In this document: piece by piece, positions 41,135 through 53,000 of the stretch
How the letters are laid out: each line of letters starts with the position of its first letter
Position numbering within the stretch: position 1 is the stretch's first letter
Source: Siphlonurus alternatus
Lineage: Eukaryota > Arthropoda > Insecta > Ephemeroptera > Siphlonuridae
NCBI GenBank assembly: GCA_949825025.1
Contig: OX463778.1
Span: forward strand, 35,770,571-35,834,570
Length of the DNA: 64,000 nucleotides
Reading direction: 5' to 3'
The notes under the pieces: generated by a model
Databases searched by the model: none
The model's input: only the letters and a program-made list of their open reading frames with translations
Told to the model about the DNA's origin: nothing
Made by a program: the position numbers and the translations under genes

Positions 41135-41187
41135 TCCTACCGGTGTGGTGACTTCAAATTAGAGGTTTCTATCTAATTCCGGTAGGA
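41135..41187. other. compact two-stem hairpin
   Basis: TCCTACCGG (41135-41143) pairs with CCGGTAGGA (41179-41187). Inside, AATTAGA (41157-41163) pairs with TCTAATT (41172-41178) around an 8-nt loop. The result is a 9-bp stem, a one-sided bulge of about 13 nt, and a 7-bp stem. It is too short and too bulged for a typical pre-miRNA. A role is unknown. Confidence 0.4.
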
Positions 41188-43019
41188 AGATGCCTGCAAT
41201 GTGAAAGCTGGCGTGCATCTCAGAGGAAAACGTCATCAGACTTCAGTAGTGCACGTCTTCTTCGCAAGAACGGTTCACCTGTCAATAGGGGTCTTGCCAA
41301 GTTGACGAAGAAAGGAACCATGCTAATTAATTTATAAAGAAGCTTTGATGGTATTATATGTGATGTGCATGGCATGGCCAAGATTGTATACCATTGTAAA
41401 TAATTTGACAGACTTCCGGTGAATATGTAGAATAAAGCAATTAGGTATATAATATATTAGTTGACAAATATTTCCTGCACTCGCGGAATATTTTTAAATA
41501 ACACAATTATAATAAGATATTCATAAGAAACAAAAAATCCATTCGTTCTGTATTTTTTTTTTCTACTTATACCCATAACTTGATCCAATAGTGTCTCGTA
41601 ATGACAATCATATCAATCAATAAATTACAGTCTAATCAATCAATATATTAGCCAAGTGTTTCATAATATTATTACATCAAAAAATTGTGTAATAAAAGCT
41701 ATGATTTAAGCATGTACCATATACATATTAATGCTCTCAATGCAGAAAACGCACACAGCTAAAACTAATTATTGTATTAAATATCAAACATTGCATTCAA
41801 ATAAAATATATTTAAAGCCATCTAGATTTTCACATCGTTTAAAGACAAATGAAAGAACAGATAAAATTTTAATCAATTTCTAAAAAAAATACACTTTCTT
41901 TAACGAACCACTTTGTTCTTTTCCTTATTTTCTAAAATGACTAAAATGCACTCATTTCAGTGGTGTTGGTATAAATATGCAGTAGCATCCAGTACTGTGT
42001 ATAAAACTTTAACTATATATATATATATATACAAGCCTAGTTGGAGCTAAACCGTGCCACACGAGGGGAAAAAACACATCTATAGTGAAAAAAAAAGAAA
42101 AAAAGAAGATGCCAATCGAATTATGCAAATACAACGAAAAAAAAAAAAAAAAAACAAAAACAAACAAACAAACAGAGAAATGTAAGAATGACGTACGTTA
42201 TTTTGTTATACAGGGAAACACTGTACTTTTTGAAACGTTTTATTTAGGTTAATATTTTGTCCTCCGACATGTAAATTCTACGGAAATTTTATTAAGTTAT
42301 ATAATTTTTTATTATTATCGTAATAAAAAAATGCTTATGTAACAGACATCGTTGAACATTTTATAGTGGTTCTTCAGAAATAAATATAATTCAATGATAA
42401 AAATATTTGTTGTATGTGTACACAACAATTTTATATGTAAAAAAATATTTTATAACAACTCCCATATTCACTACTTTATGATTTTAGTACGTCAATCACG
42501 TGCATTTTCCTGCAAGTTCCGTTGAATTTGCCCTATCATCCTATGGGCTGTTAATTATTTGAAATTTTGACTATAATATATATTATGTTATATTATAATA
42601 TTGTAAAGTGCCCATGAAAGAGATATGATAATAATTTAAAATAAATTACCAATAAAAGGAGTGGCATATGAATATATGAATACACAAAGCTTAATGGACA
42701 ACCTGCATGATTTTTTTTCTTACGTGTATTGGATAGAGTACTTTGCTTTATTATTTGCATGCATCATTATTTTTCTCATAATTATTTAACTCCATCACCC
42801 TCAGTATCGAGCTGAAAGACACGGTTACGTAGCGGTCATACAACGCTTTTCCGTATACTTGCGCATTAAATATTTGCAGGAATATATGACGTCACAGCTA
42901 GCGTTTTGCAATTTCAAGGATGGCAGAGAATATAAAAAAATAATTTGAAAAAAATTTGCATTAAGTCCAAATATAAAAAAATTCCATGCAGGTTATGATG
43001 TGGGTATATAAATATTTTT

Positions 43020-43072
43020 TTTAATTTTTAATTAAACCCTATTGGGTACTTCTATTTACTAATTACATACTA
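43020..43072 (-). mobile_element. SINE tail stub (tail type B), 5'-truncated
   Basis: On the minus strand the sequence ends GTACCCAATAGGGTTTAATT and matches the 3'-most roughly 46 bp of the SINE at 20158-20554 essentially without change, but stops upstream at TAGTATG. The 5S head and body are missing. This is what early stopping of target-primed reverse transcription gives. It shows that tail type B is a repeated, mobilised unit and not private to one locus. A stand-alone LINE end sharing that tail is an alternative. Confidence 0.8.
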
Positions 43073-46000
43073 AATATATATAATATATACATTTTTAAAT
43101 GTACCAAAAAGGTACTTACTTGGATTATATCAGAAAATTATTTAATAAAATTTAGTTTATTCAGATCAGTACATAATTGTATTTCATAAACTTTATATAA
43201 ACTCCATTCTGGTAAAATGTTGCTCTTTTATGCAGTACGTGTATCATTAAAAAATATACAACAAAAATAATCTGATTTGATTTTTAGTACTCACCAACAA
43301 AAAATTAAAAAAAAAAACTTACTGTATAACTAAAAGATTCTTACTGGCATTATACACGTATCAAAAATCAATCGCACAAGATCATTTTTATTTTTACGGC
43401 TTCTGTCGCCACGCCGATTTCTTGACAAGAAGCGTCAACTCGTATTTCTGCTTCATTGATTTTTGTCTTCTTAGGTTATACAGTTATACGTCCGTCCTCT
43501 TATATACTTATTGGAGAAATAATCCTGACTCATCTTTTCGAACACTGTGATTACATGATGACGTAAGTTCGATGAAGATACGTCGAAAACTTCTATTGCT
43601 ATTTGAGGGTTACTAAAGAAATAAGCATAAAAGGGAAACATAACTGCATGAAGATAATCTATTTATAATATTTATCAGAGTATTATATTCATACAAGTCA
43701 AACTCCACAGAGATTAATATTAGATTAAAATTGTTTGCATTCAAAGTACAATAAAGTTTAAAAAAATGTATTATGAATGAGATATAATAGAGTGCACTTT
43801 ATATAATTGCAGGGTATTTAGCGTAATTACATTTTAAATGGCATTATATATTATTATTATAATGATGTTCTACTACAATTTTTAAGTTTAATCAATTGTA
43901 TACGCTTAGTCAATAAGACCATGCAGGGCATGTTGCATCAATCATTATGCACTCTTTATAAAAAAAAACTCTCTGCATGTAGAAAAAAGAATGTAAATAT
44001 TATTTTTATGTGAGTCAACTGTCAGATGTTTTGGAAATTTAAATTGCTTGCTCATATGAAGTAGAAACTTGAAATCACCATATCAAATACAGCACGTCAA
44101 AGTTTTCATTCTCTGCTGTAAAAATTTCTTTCAGAACTTCGTATGTGTTGAATATTTTGTTGTTTGCACATAAAATTCAAAGGTGAAAGCGTCAACAGAA
44201 CTTTCGTAAATCTTCATTTATATTATTTTGTTTTCTCACAGCTGCTTTTATATTACAAAATTGTCATCGTAAAGACAAACTTTATTTGCAACAACATAAG
44301 TCCTTTATTATCATAAATTTCTTCCATGTTTTACCTTTATAAGGATGTCCCATGTCCGTTTTAATTATATTATCAGTTAGCTGTGTATTAGTAAGGTATA
44401 AATATTGATTTAATTAATACCAGGAAATTAATAATTCAATTACTTTCTCGTTATAAAATACTATGTTTACTCGATACACACACTTAGACTGATTATTTTG
44501 CAAGTTTAGTTTCAGTTTGGGATAGCCAAACATACATTTCAGGACATCACGAAATTTATCCTTGCTTGATTGGCTGGAGATGCAGATGTATAATATTGGG
44601 ATAATCCTCACAAATTTAAGTATCCAAAGAGAGTAGGGACGCTCTGTCTTGAGGTGTACATACTTATCTTATTCATAATGACAGATGACTACTCACGTTT
44701 ATAATGTACTGTTTATATTATTTTATCTATAATAGTATAATATTGTAAAAATCTCAAGTTGTTATTTATTTTTAATTGGACTAGAATGACCAAGGCTATA
44801 GTGGTAATAAAAGTGGGGGTCGGGATGATCAAGGATCCCTGCAGTGCACGGATTACTCTCACGTCACTATATATCTCAGCAGCTAGCAGCGACAACAAAT
44901 TACGACGCTCTTAAAACAATGCCACCATACGATCCGGCAGACGGCCCACACGACTCTGATACGGCCCTAAATCCTAACGAGTCAGAGAGAGAGAGAGAGA
45001 GGGAGAGGCGAATAAGACACCAGAGCATAGCAGTATAAAATATAAAAAATGGACTTATTTATGAGGGTGAAAATAAATCTCTTTGTCTCCCAACTATTAT
45101 TAAATAATAATTACTGATACTTAAGTGTTGTGTGTGGTCATGTGACAAAATAATCTTTTATTAATTTAGAAAAGCCGTATTAATAAGGTGGATAATGAAA
45201 CTATTTAACCTTATGAGCTGCAATTTTACTCATAGTCAAGGAAAATCTGACTTCATTGTGGACATGATAATGAAAGTAACGTAAAAATCTTTACTGAAAA
45301 AAGTTTTTTTAATTAAGTAATTAGAATTACAGCTTTTTAAATTACACTAATTTGTTTATTTGCTATATCACCAAGTTGCGTGTGGTGTGGTAGGTGTAGC
45401 GAGACTGCAGGGCAATGAGGATAATACAAAGGTGACCCCACCCCACCGCACGTGGTTCAAAACCCACACACAACGCTCAATAATCGATATTACTCTTATT
45501 AAATTTTTAAAGCAAGCTCTTAACAAATGGAATTTCTTAATATTAATTCTTTTTAAAGTCTGCCTGCTTATAGCTTGCTTCGTTTGGTTGGTTGGATAAC
45601 TCTGAGGGTCAATCAATAAACCACTTATATCTGCGTTACAAACTATATATCATGATAAGCTGCACACACACAAAAAAAGCAAATTTTCTTATATGTTGAT
45701 TCAATCGATTTACTATTTTTATAAAATTACTAAAGTTGTTAAAAACAAATGTTATCTCATCATAGTGTTCATTTTGTTATCGTATTATTACACACTAAAT
45801 ATACACAGTACAGCAGAATTAACTTTACTAATTAGTCTAACTACTGTGAAGAAAACTTTACACAAAAAATATTTTGATATTTAATTTTTACTAAATGTTA
45901 ATATATGATGTTTCTTTAAAAAAAGACAAAGAAACACTTTGACTGTTCTGACAAACTTTTTATTTTTTTTTACACACATTCAGTAAGTTTACACTGCCCA

Positions 46001-46864
46001 TACCTTGTTTTTATGCATGCAGCTGCTTTCTAGGGAAATTAGCTTTTATTATTATTTATTTAAAAAAATTAAACAGATGCTACAAAGCAGAAAATACACA
46101 CATACAAAAACAAAAATTTAAAAATAAACAGATTGAGTAAAATACAAAAATACTCATTTTTATTACTGTAAGCTTTAAAAATTTGAAATATTTTAAAAAC
46201 AATATGAATTTTCCTCCTTCTATATACAGTACATGACACGTCATATTATCTATATTGAAGCAACAAAGAGTGACATACAATGTAAAGCACGCCCGCAGCA
46301 CAGAAGCTATGTTACAGGAGCAGTCGCAGCAGCATCAGTAGAGACTATAAAGCGGTGGCGATGATCCGATTGCCAAGTTGTGTCACGTCTGTGTATTCTC
46401 GCACGAGCACGAGGTATTGATTTCCTTTTCGTCCTCGTTCACAACAAAAGCTCGTCTCCGTGAGTCACCTCGACGCCGAATTGTATACTTACTGCAGTAT
46501 TCATCCATCGCGCATGTATATACATGCAATTCTACCCATCACTTCTTCCCTGTTCACTTTTGTTGATGCACCTCGTAGCTTAGATAGCCCCCGCATCTTA
46601 ACTTTAGCCCCGCGGTGGGCTCACTGTGCGCCTCTTCTCTTTATATCGACCTCCCGACAGCTCCACAACCCTTCCTCACCACTCCCCGGCGTGCGCGACG
46701 ACCAACATGTTCCTTTCTTCTTTCTTGTCTCCAGATGACAATCCACCCGCTAATTACGCAACCACAATCGTTCCTCAGAAACGACTAAGCTGCTGAATAT
46801 CACGCCTCACGTCCGATATAACTTCTTAAACTACTCTTTCTGTGGCACGTATCACCGTCATCTT
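43073..46864. other. AT-rich stretch with three GC islets
   Basis: No gene is recognised. GC-richer islets lie at 44820-45005 (ending in a short GA tract at 44984-45003), 45370-45465 and 46270-46745. The last is a long islet with low-complexity C-rich parts, and its frames (46378-46566, 46460-46738) have no recognisable domain. TGACGTAA, a variant CRE, is at 43559. The rest is AT-rich with no further structure seen. Confidence 0.55.
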
Positions 46865-47077
46865 CACACTTAACTTTTAGATACTGAATCTAAGGACAAT
46901 TTGTGTACTTAAATTGACCCTGTTTAATTCAGTACAAAATTTGTACTGAAAAGTGCATATAGTACTGAAAATAAGGTTTAATTCAGCCATTTAATGTACT
47001 GAATCCTAAAACGTCCTTGCTGTAAGGTGAAAATAAAAGTACTGAAAACCCATTCAGTATCTAAAAAGTTTAGTGTG
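46865..47077. mobile_element. MITE-like foldback with CACACT termini
   Basis: The left end CACACTTAACTTTTAGATAC is matched by the inverted right end CACACTAAACTTTTTAGATA, ending at 47077. Further in, AAGGAC, TTCAGTAC and TTTAATTCAG blocks recur in inverted order, so about 213 bp fold back with moderate identity. There is no clear target-site duplication: the 8 bp outside the two ends do not match. The superfamily is not assigned. The arms are more diverged than in the TA-flanked palindromes, suggesting an older copy. Confidence 0.6.
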
Positions 47078-49835
47078 GACAATTGGATTCACGATTCACT
47101 TCTGAGTAAGTTAAGTCATGCATCACTGCGGAACCAAAACATTTTTCTTATAATATATGAGATTCATAATCTAAACAGATTTTCTCTTTTGAATATAAAA
47201 GCCAGATTGAGGATTTAAAAAAATAATTAAAGATTAGTAAAATTAAGTCTTTCTTTACGTAAACGTGATAAAAAATATGAATTATATTAAGTAGCTACAA
47301 GTACCCTAATTAAAAGTAATAAAATATGAAATTAATGTAACCCTTTTAATGCTCTAAATTGAGTTTAAAGCGTTTTTTTTTTATATAGAAACAAAAAGAA
47401 GTACAATGAGTTTATATAGTATGTATTTAATCCATGTCTAAATTTAGAACTTAATTCGTAAAAACTAGTTACTAAAAAAAACTTTTTTCTTTTATGCTGT
47501 TCTAATTTTGTAATAAAAAAAAAAAAGATTCCTTGACACTGAATTCCCATTTCCTATGAAATCTTAATGAAATTTTTGGTTTCGTTCTCTCTCTCTCCTT
47601 TAGCTCTTCTTAAATATTAAAAACAAGGTAACTTAATTAAAAAGCTGGAGGGGTGAACTTGTGTTCTCGTCAGTTCTGTTTGCGGGCCTCTCTTTTTTCA
47701 CGCTGGGGGCCCGGACGCCTGACATGAATGCGACACCGCAATCTCGCCGAGCCCGCGAGGCCACACAATACAAACAGGCACACCGCTTTTTTTATCGCCC
47801 CGTCCGGAGCTTTGTGATACAATTTTATTGCTATATGCATATATTGCTTTTATATAGTAAAACTATATTTTTTTGCTTATTTTATATGTTTCAATATATA
47901 AAGAATTTTGTGTTACAGTTAGGTTGGACCATGTGTTGTTATGTATAAGATTATATAATACCACCAGATTTTTTTTAAATATTTATTTTTAAATCGAATT
48001 ATTTAATGTTATATAATGAAAATTGGTACAATGTAAGTTACTTTCTTTATAGTGACGACAAAAAAATAATATTTATGCTTAAAAAATATTTAAATATGCA
48101 TTGAAAGTGCACTTTTGACAATTAAGAGCAGAATATTTCATGAATAATCTAAAAAGAAATCTTCTTAATTAAAAAAATATATAATTGATTTTTTTATTTT
48201 TTACTATATTTTTTAATTAATACGTATCAATACAAAAATATGATAAAGTTTTCTATTTTTGTAATGCCTATAATTTATACACTAAAATACAGAATAAATA
48301 AATCCATTTATGAAATCCTATTTCTATTATTTCTATAACTATTATCTTTTTTTTAACAGGCCAGTTGTTTGAATCAATATTTTTTTTTCTCAAAATATTG
48401 TGTTTAGATCATAATATAATATTATAAAAGGTATTTTATTCCATAATACTAATATAATTACGACGTTCTGTGTATTAATATCAGCTGCTTTATTTGGGTC
48501 AACAAAGTTGATTTAAAATATTGTTTCCATAAATTTCTAGGTTTAAATTATGTCAACATTTTGAACACACATTAATATTCAATTGAATGTCACCAAGATT
48601 CGACTCTTGCAAAAGATCAATATATATTATATTAAGATCAGCATGTGATATGAATTATTGATTAATATAATGTAGCTAAATTTTATAACCATATTATATT
48701 TTTCTAACTCGACCAACAGTTTAATATTAATTATAACCTATAAAATAATATCATATTTAATTTAGGTATAAAATATGATATAATTCGGACATAAACTACT
48801 GAGTTTTTAGCTTAGGTCAGGAGTTTTGTGTTAGATAGAAGCAAAGGACAAGGCGGTTGAAGTGGAGGAGGTTAAGCGAGGACACCAACCAGCACAAGTG
48901 AAATATTTCTCCAAGTAACTGCTATTCTGTGACGTCAGAGTAGGTTATGACGTCACGAGACTGAAACGCGGCGCTGCGGAAAAGTCGTTGCTATGGTAAC
49001 AACAAACCGCCATAGTCGGTGAACACACACACACACTCACACACATATAACGCGCCTGCTGCTGCTTGCTTGCTTGCCAAGGAAACTAAAGACTGTAGAC
49101 TATACTGTACCGTCTAGCTCCTATACACTGCAGTAGCAGCCTATATAAAATAGGCACACGCAAGTCTCCATATAATTTAATACTGGGTGTGTATTTTTTT
49201 AACATTGCGATCGTAATGACTTGTTGTACAATGCCTGCAATGCCGATATAACTTTGAAAAAAAATCTTACATTTACTATAGTAGAAAAGTAACATAATAA
49301 TGTTTTATTGATAACTTTTTAAAAGTAATAATTCTTTACGTATAATTAATAAAATAATAAATATTTCAAATTTTACGAAAAGGTTAAAGTTGAGATTAAA
49401 AAATGTTAACTAAAAATATTAAATGAAATATAAAAATTATTATTATTACATATTATAACAACATATACCTATAAATAACAATAATAAAGAATAAAATGCA
49501 ACATTTTATAGCTTATAACATATTTCATTGCTGTGCAATAAAATACGCATATAATTTGAACAAAGATTTGTAATGTTTCCTGTTACTGTTATAATAATAG
49601 TACTTTCACGGTGTTTTTGTTTTTATTATATAGACGTAAAACACAAACCTTTATAACAAAATTTGATATTTGCTTCTTTTGTTTTTCATTATGTTTCAAA
49701 ATTACTGGTGAAAATTATTAATCTTGAAGGAAACACGCGCTTATTATATTTTACGATGACAAGCTCAATATTGTGCTGTAGCTTCAAGTAGGGAGATTTG
49801 TTAGCCATTTTGCTTATGTTTACGCACTCAGCTTA
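47078..49835. other. AT-rich stretch with two GC islets
   Basis: No gene is recognised. A GC-rich islet lies at about 47640-47815, shortly after a CT tract (47587-47600). Another, promoter-like islet lies at 48840-49080. Frames at 47027-47218 and 47661-47948 have no recognisable domain. Confidence 0.55.
48925..49005. promoter_or_regulatory. two CREs plus palindromic RFX X-box
   Basis: Within 71 bp lie TGACGTCA twice (48930-48937 and 48948-48955) and GTTGCTATGGTAAC (48987-49000), whose halves GTTGCT and GGTAAC match the RFX X-box. GGCGCTGCGG and a GCCAT-containing CCGCCATAG fall in the same islet. X-boxes with CREs at this spacing are typical of promoters or enhancers in animals, and RFX sites are common at ciliary genes. 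No transcript can be named, so the target is unknown. Confidence 0.42.
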
Positions 49836-50030
49836 AGGTGCATTTTCATGGAGCGATGTCGAGTGGGGCTTAATTGGCGAGGTGAGAAAAGCGCACTTGC
49901 TTTTGAATCTCGTATGGCGGTAATGTTGGCGATAAAAATATAAAATCACTCCCCGCAAGACGAGGAAATCCCGAGCCTCTGACTGCGGCACGTAATTTTC
50001 TCGCTTTCCCCGCTCCATGGAAATGCACCT
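49836..50030. mobile_element. MITE of AGGTG family, copy 1
   Basis: Ends are AGGTGCATTTTCATGGAGCG and, inverted, AGGTGCATTTCCATGGAGCG. TTA lies directly outside both ends (49833-49835 and 50031-50033), a 3-bp target site of PIF/Harbinger type. Internal blocks AAGCGCACTTGCT and TGGCGRYAATGTTGGCGAT are shared in order with the element at 60529-60737. The frames at 49833-50018 and 49870-50148 fall in it and are incidental. There is no coding capacity for a transposase. Confidence 0.78.
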
Positions 50031-53000
50031 TTAATCTCCCCCGCGGTTTACGCACGACAGAATAATGATGACACGATGACAAATTACAGATGGTTACCAG
50101 TGAAATAGTCTCATTTTGTAGCATTGCAGCTGGATTGGAACTTAACATTATACATGCAGAGTTATTTCATCTGAATATTAATGTTGCATGGCCCGAATTT
50201 GTAAAAAAAATCTCATAAATTTAATTATCATGCGCATCTAAGCCAAAATGACAGCTTCATATATTATATAACATGTTATATAATATTAAAAGGTACCACT
50301 AGTATGTTCACTGAACGAAAGCCAGTCTGTGAAGTTTGTATATTGTGCCTTGTTTTAAAGGGTGCTTTAAAATTATTTTTTATTGTATAAAAGTAAAATT
50401 GTAAAATTAGTGAAAATTCTTTTGGTGATTTAGTTGTGGTTGTTTAAACTAAACGAATCATATTATTTATAAAGAGAAAATCTTGATGTTAGAAATTTTA
50501 ATTATATTAGCACACTGCGCATGTCCCTGAGTTGCTCTAATTATTTTATTTCAGTTACAATTTAAAAAAAAAAAAAAAAGTTGATTTTAAAAAAAAAAGA
50601 AGCCTGATTTGGGTATACGTATACTTCAAGTCTATAATGCTATTTAAAGAAGTCAGAATTTCTTAATATTTTATTAACTTGATAAGATTTTTTTACAATC
50701 TGTTTCGTAAAAATTTCATAAAATCTTGACATATTTTTTTTCTTATTAACATAATTTTATCCAATAAATATGAGAACGCAAAAAAATAATATAATGTTGT
50801 TCTTTTAATACATTGTGCTCCGTAAAATAAAAAACTTCTGAATATAAATTTCATTTTCATTAAGTTATTGTTTTTAAACTTAATTTATTTAAAAGTTTCT
50901 TAAATTTGTTTTATGAAATTTTAGACGTGCGTTGTACTTAATTTATTTAGATTATTGTTGAAAGCATCGCCTTGAAAGCCTCGATTGCTTCCAGTTCTGT
51001 GCTGCTGTATTTTTAGAACCAACACACCATATATATTATAATTGAAAGTTCTTCACTTTGCAAAAAAAAAAAAAAACAAAAAACAAACAAACAAACAAAC
51101 AAACAAACAAACAAACAAACAAACAAACAAACAAACAAACAAACAAACAAACAAACAAACAAACAAACAAACAAACTAAAACAAAAACATTATATAACCA
51201 ATTTAGTTTTATTTTAATTGCTCATTAATCTTATTATTTGTCAAATTTATATCAATACATCAAATTAATGTACTATATATATAATAATTATTAAAGGTTA
51301 TATTTGTTTTGAATATAGACGATTTCTATAGAGGGTCTTAAATTAATAAACAATATTGACATCTATATAGCTCGTACATAAAAATACACTTTATTTATTT
51401 ATCTTAAATAGTAATAATTATAGTGTATTTCGTCAAAATAAACTTTCTCATTATACGCGCGTGTATTAAATCTATCAATTAAAAAAATATTATTTATTGA
51501 GTTCATAAAATATTTTTATCAATTAGTTCATCAGCTATTGTTATTTTTATTTGTGTATACTAACAATACGTACTGATAGGATTTTCCTTTTATTTTATTT
51601 CATTATTACATTGAGGAAAGATATAAATAGAATGAATCTGTACAACTTTAACAATAGCTACTGTTCCCCGCGCCCGTTTGGTGCAGTCTCACAACCGCAT
51701 GACAATTGACCCCGAGTAGCAGCCGGGGGCGTGCTAAGAAAACAGAGCTGTGGGGTTTCCCCAGCCGCGAGCCACGCCCCTCGTGTGGTGACATAACAAG
51801 CGGCTCAAGAGGATCAGGCAGAAACCTTAAGAAACAACAATAACTTTCCCACAACATTCACACCTATACACACTTTTTTTATATAAAAATATTTCACTGG
51901 TCGAGGTAATTTCAGTAATATGAACGCTCATGACCATTATAAAGTTGTTGAATATATGAATTCATGTGTACTGTAAAAAAAATTAAATTAATAGTTTATC
52001 GTTTCTCTAAAAAAAAAAAAAAAAAAAGGGGGCTATGGTTAAAGTGCTAAAAATACCTATACGATTAATAAATAAAAATAATTACAGAACAAAATTAATA
52101 ATCACATTTTGTAAGTAAGGAGTGACTTGCGTAATCATATTTAACTCATATTGAGAGTATAATTACCCTTATTAATTAATTGCCTAGTAATTCACTGCTA
52201 TAATAATATTATATAAAACATGACAACCTAGAAATATTTATTTTTCCATAAAAAACAGTAAATATTACAAATATCACAAGCAGTTTTAATTATAATGATT
52301 ATTTTTTATCAACAATGATAAACTATAACTTTATTAACTTTTTTACTTTTAGTCGTTCAGGCAGCCATTTTTTTAAAAGCGCCTGCAAGAGCTGAGTATG
52401 CAACTATGTTAACATTCCTGCAAGAGAAGTTGCCTATACTCAAGGAGCTCCGCTCGATTATTTACACTTTCGCGAGTGAAAATCAATGAGAGAGATGATT
52501 GGATTCACAATCAGCAGAGCTGCACTCTTGAGCGGCAAGTTTTGAAACGATTCAACGATCGCATGCACTCTACGCAGACAAAATACTACTTCAAAGGAAA
52601 AAAAATATCCTATATATATGACTTTTTACATCTTAAAAAAAAAAAAAAAAAAAAAAAAGTGAATTGGTTAGGAATTATTTTATTCCACAAGCTTATATAA
52701 ACTTTTCTGTACGATATTTTATTTCCAAAATTATTAATTGACTCAAATAATTTAGTTATACAACTTCTCACATGCATTAAAAAATATTATAATAATATCT
52801 AATTCTTTTCATTCCACTCCAACAATATACTCACATATTAAAATAAAAACAAAATTTGTTAATGTTTCCGCAATTAAGGTTATTTAAGGGTGCCATGATG
52901 TTCAATGTAATGTTAAAAGGGAGTTTTCCTTTATGATATAAAGTCCATAGTATATACGTTGATAATAAAATAGTATTACTACATTATTTGCATACTTCGG

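Larger units (their letters stand above)
36259..43019. other. AT-rich stretch with GA/TA tracts and GC islets
   Basis: No gene is recognised. GC-richer islets lie at 36545-36735, 38500-38870, 39840-40060 and 41195-41300. The one at 39840 follows a short CT tract and holds AAGATGGCC, a YY1/Pho-type site, near 40035. A TGACGTCA lies at 42887-42894 by a small GC patch. Microsatellites are at 37305-37368 (TA), 38311-38399 (GA) and 42011-42030 (TA). A hairpin is at 41135-41187. Frames over the islets (36398-36736, 38574-38883, 39799-40035) have no recognisable domain. Confidence 0.55.

Noticed and set aside
45440..45470. tRNA T-arm-like segment GTGGTTCAAAACCCAC
   Set aside because: The stem is imperfect for a standard T-arm, and no acceptor, D-arm or anticodon arm could be fitted upstream.
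46378..46738. Overlapping frames over a C-rich islet as a possible gene
   Set aside because: The frames differ, are low-complexity in places and lack a recognisable domain or clear splice sites.
51082..51176. (CAAA)n as a LINE or SINE tail
   Set aside because: No retroposon sequence is recognisable directly upstream of it.
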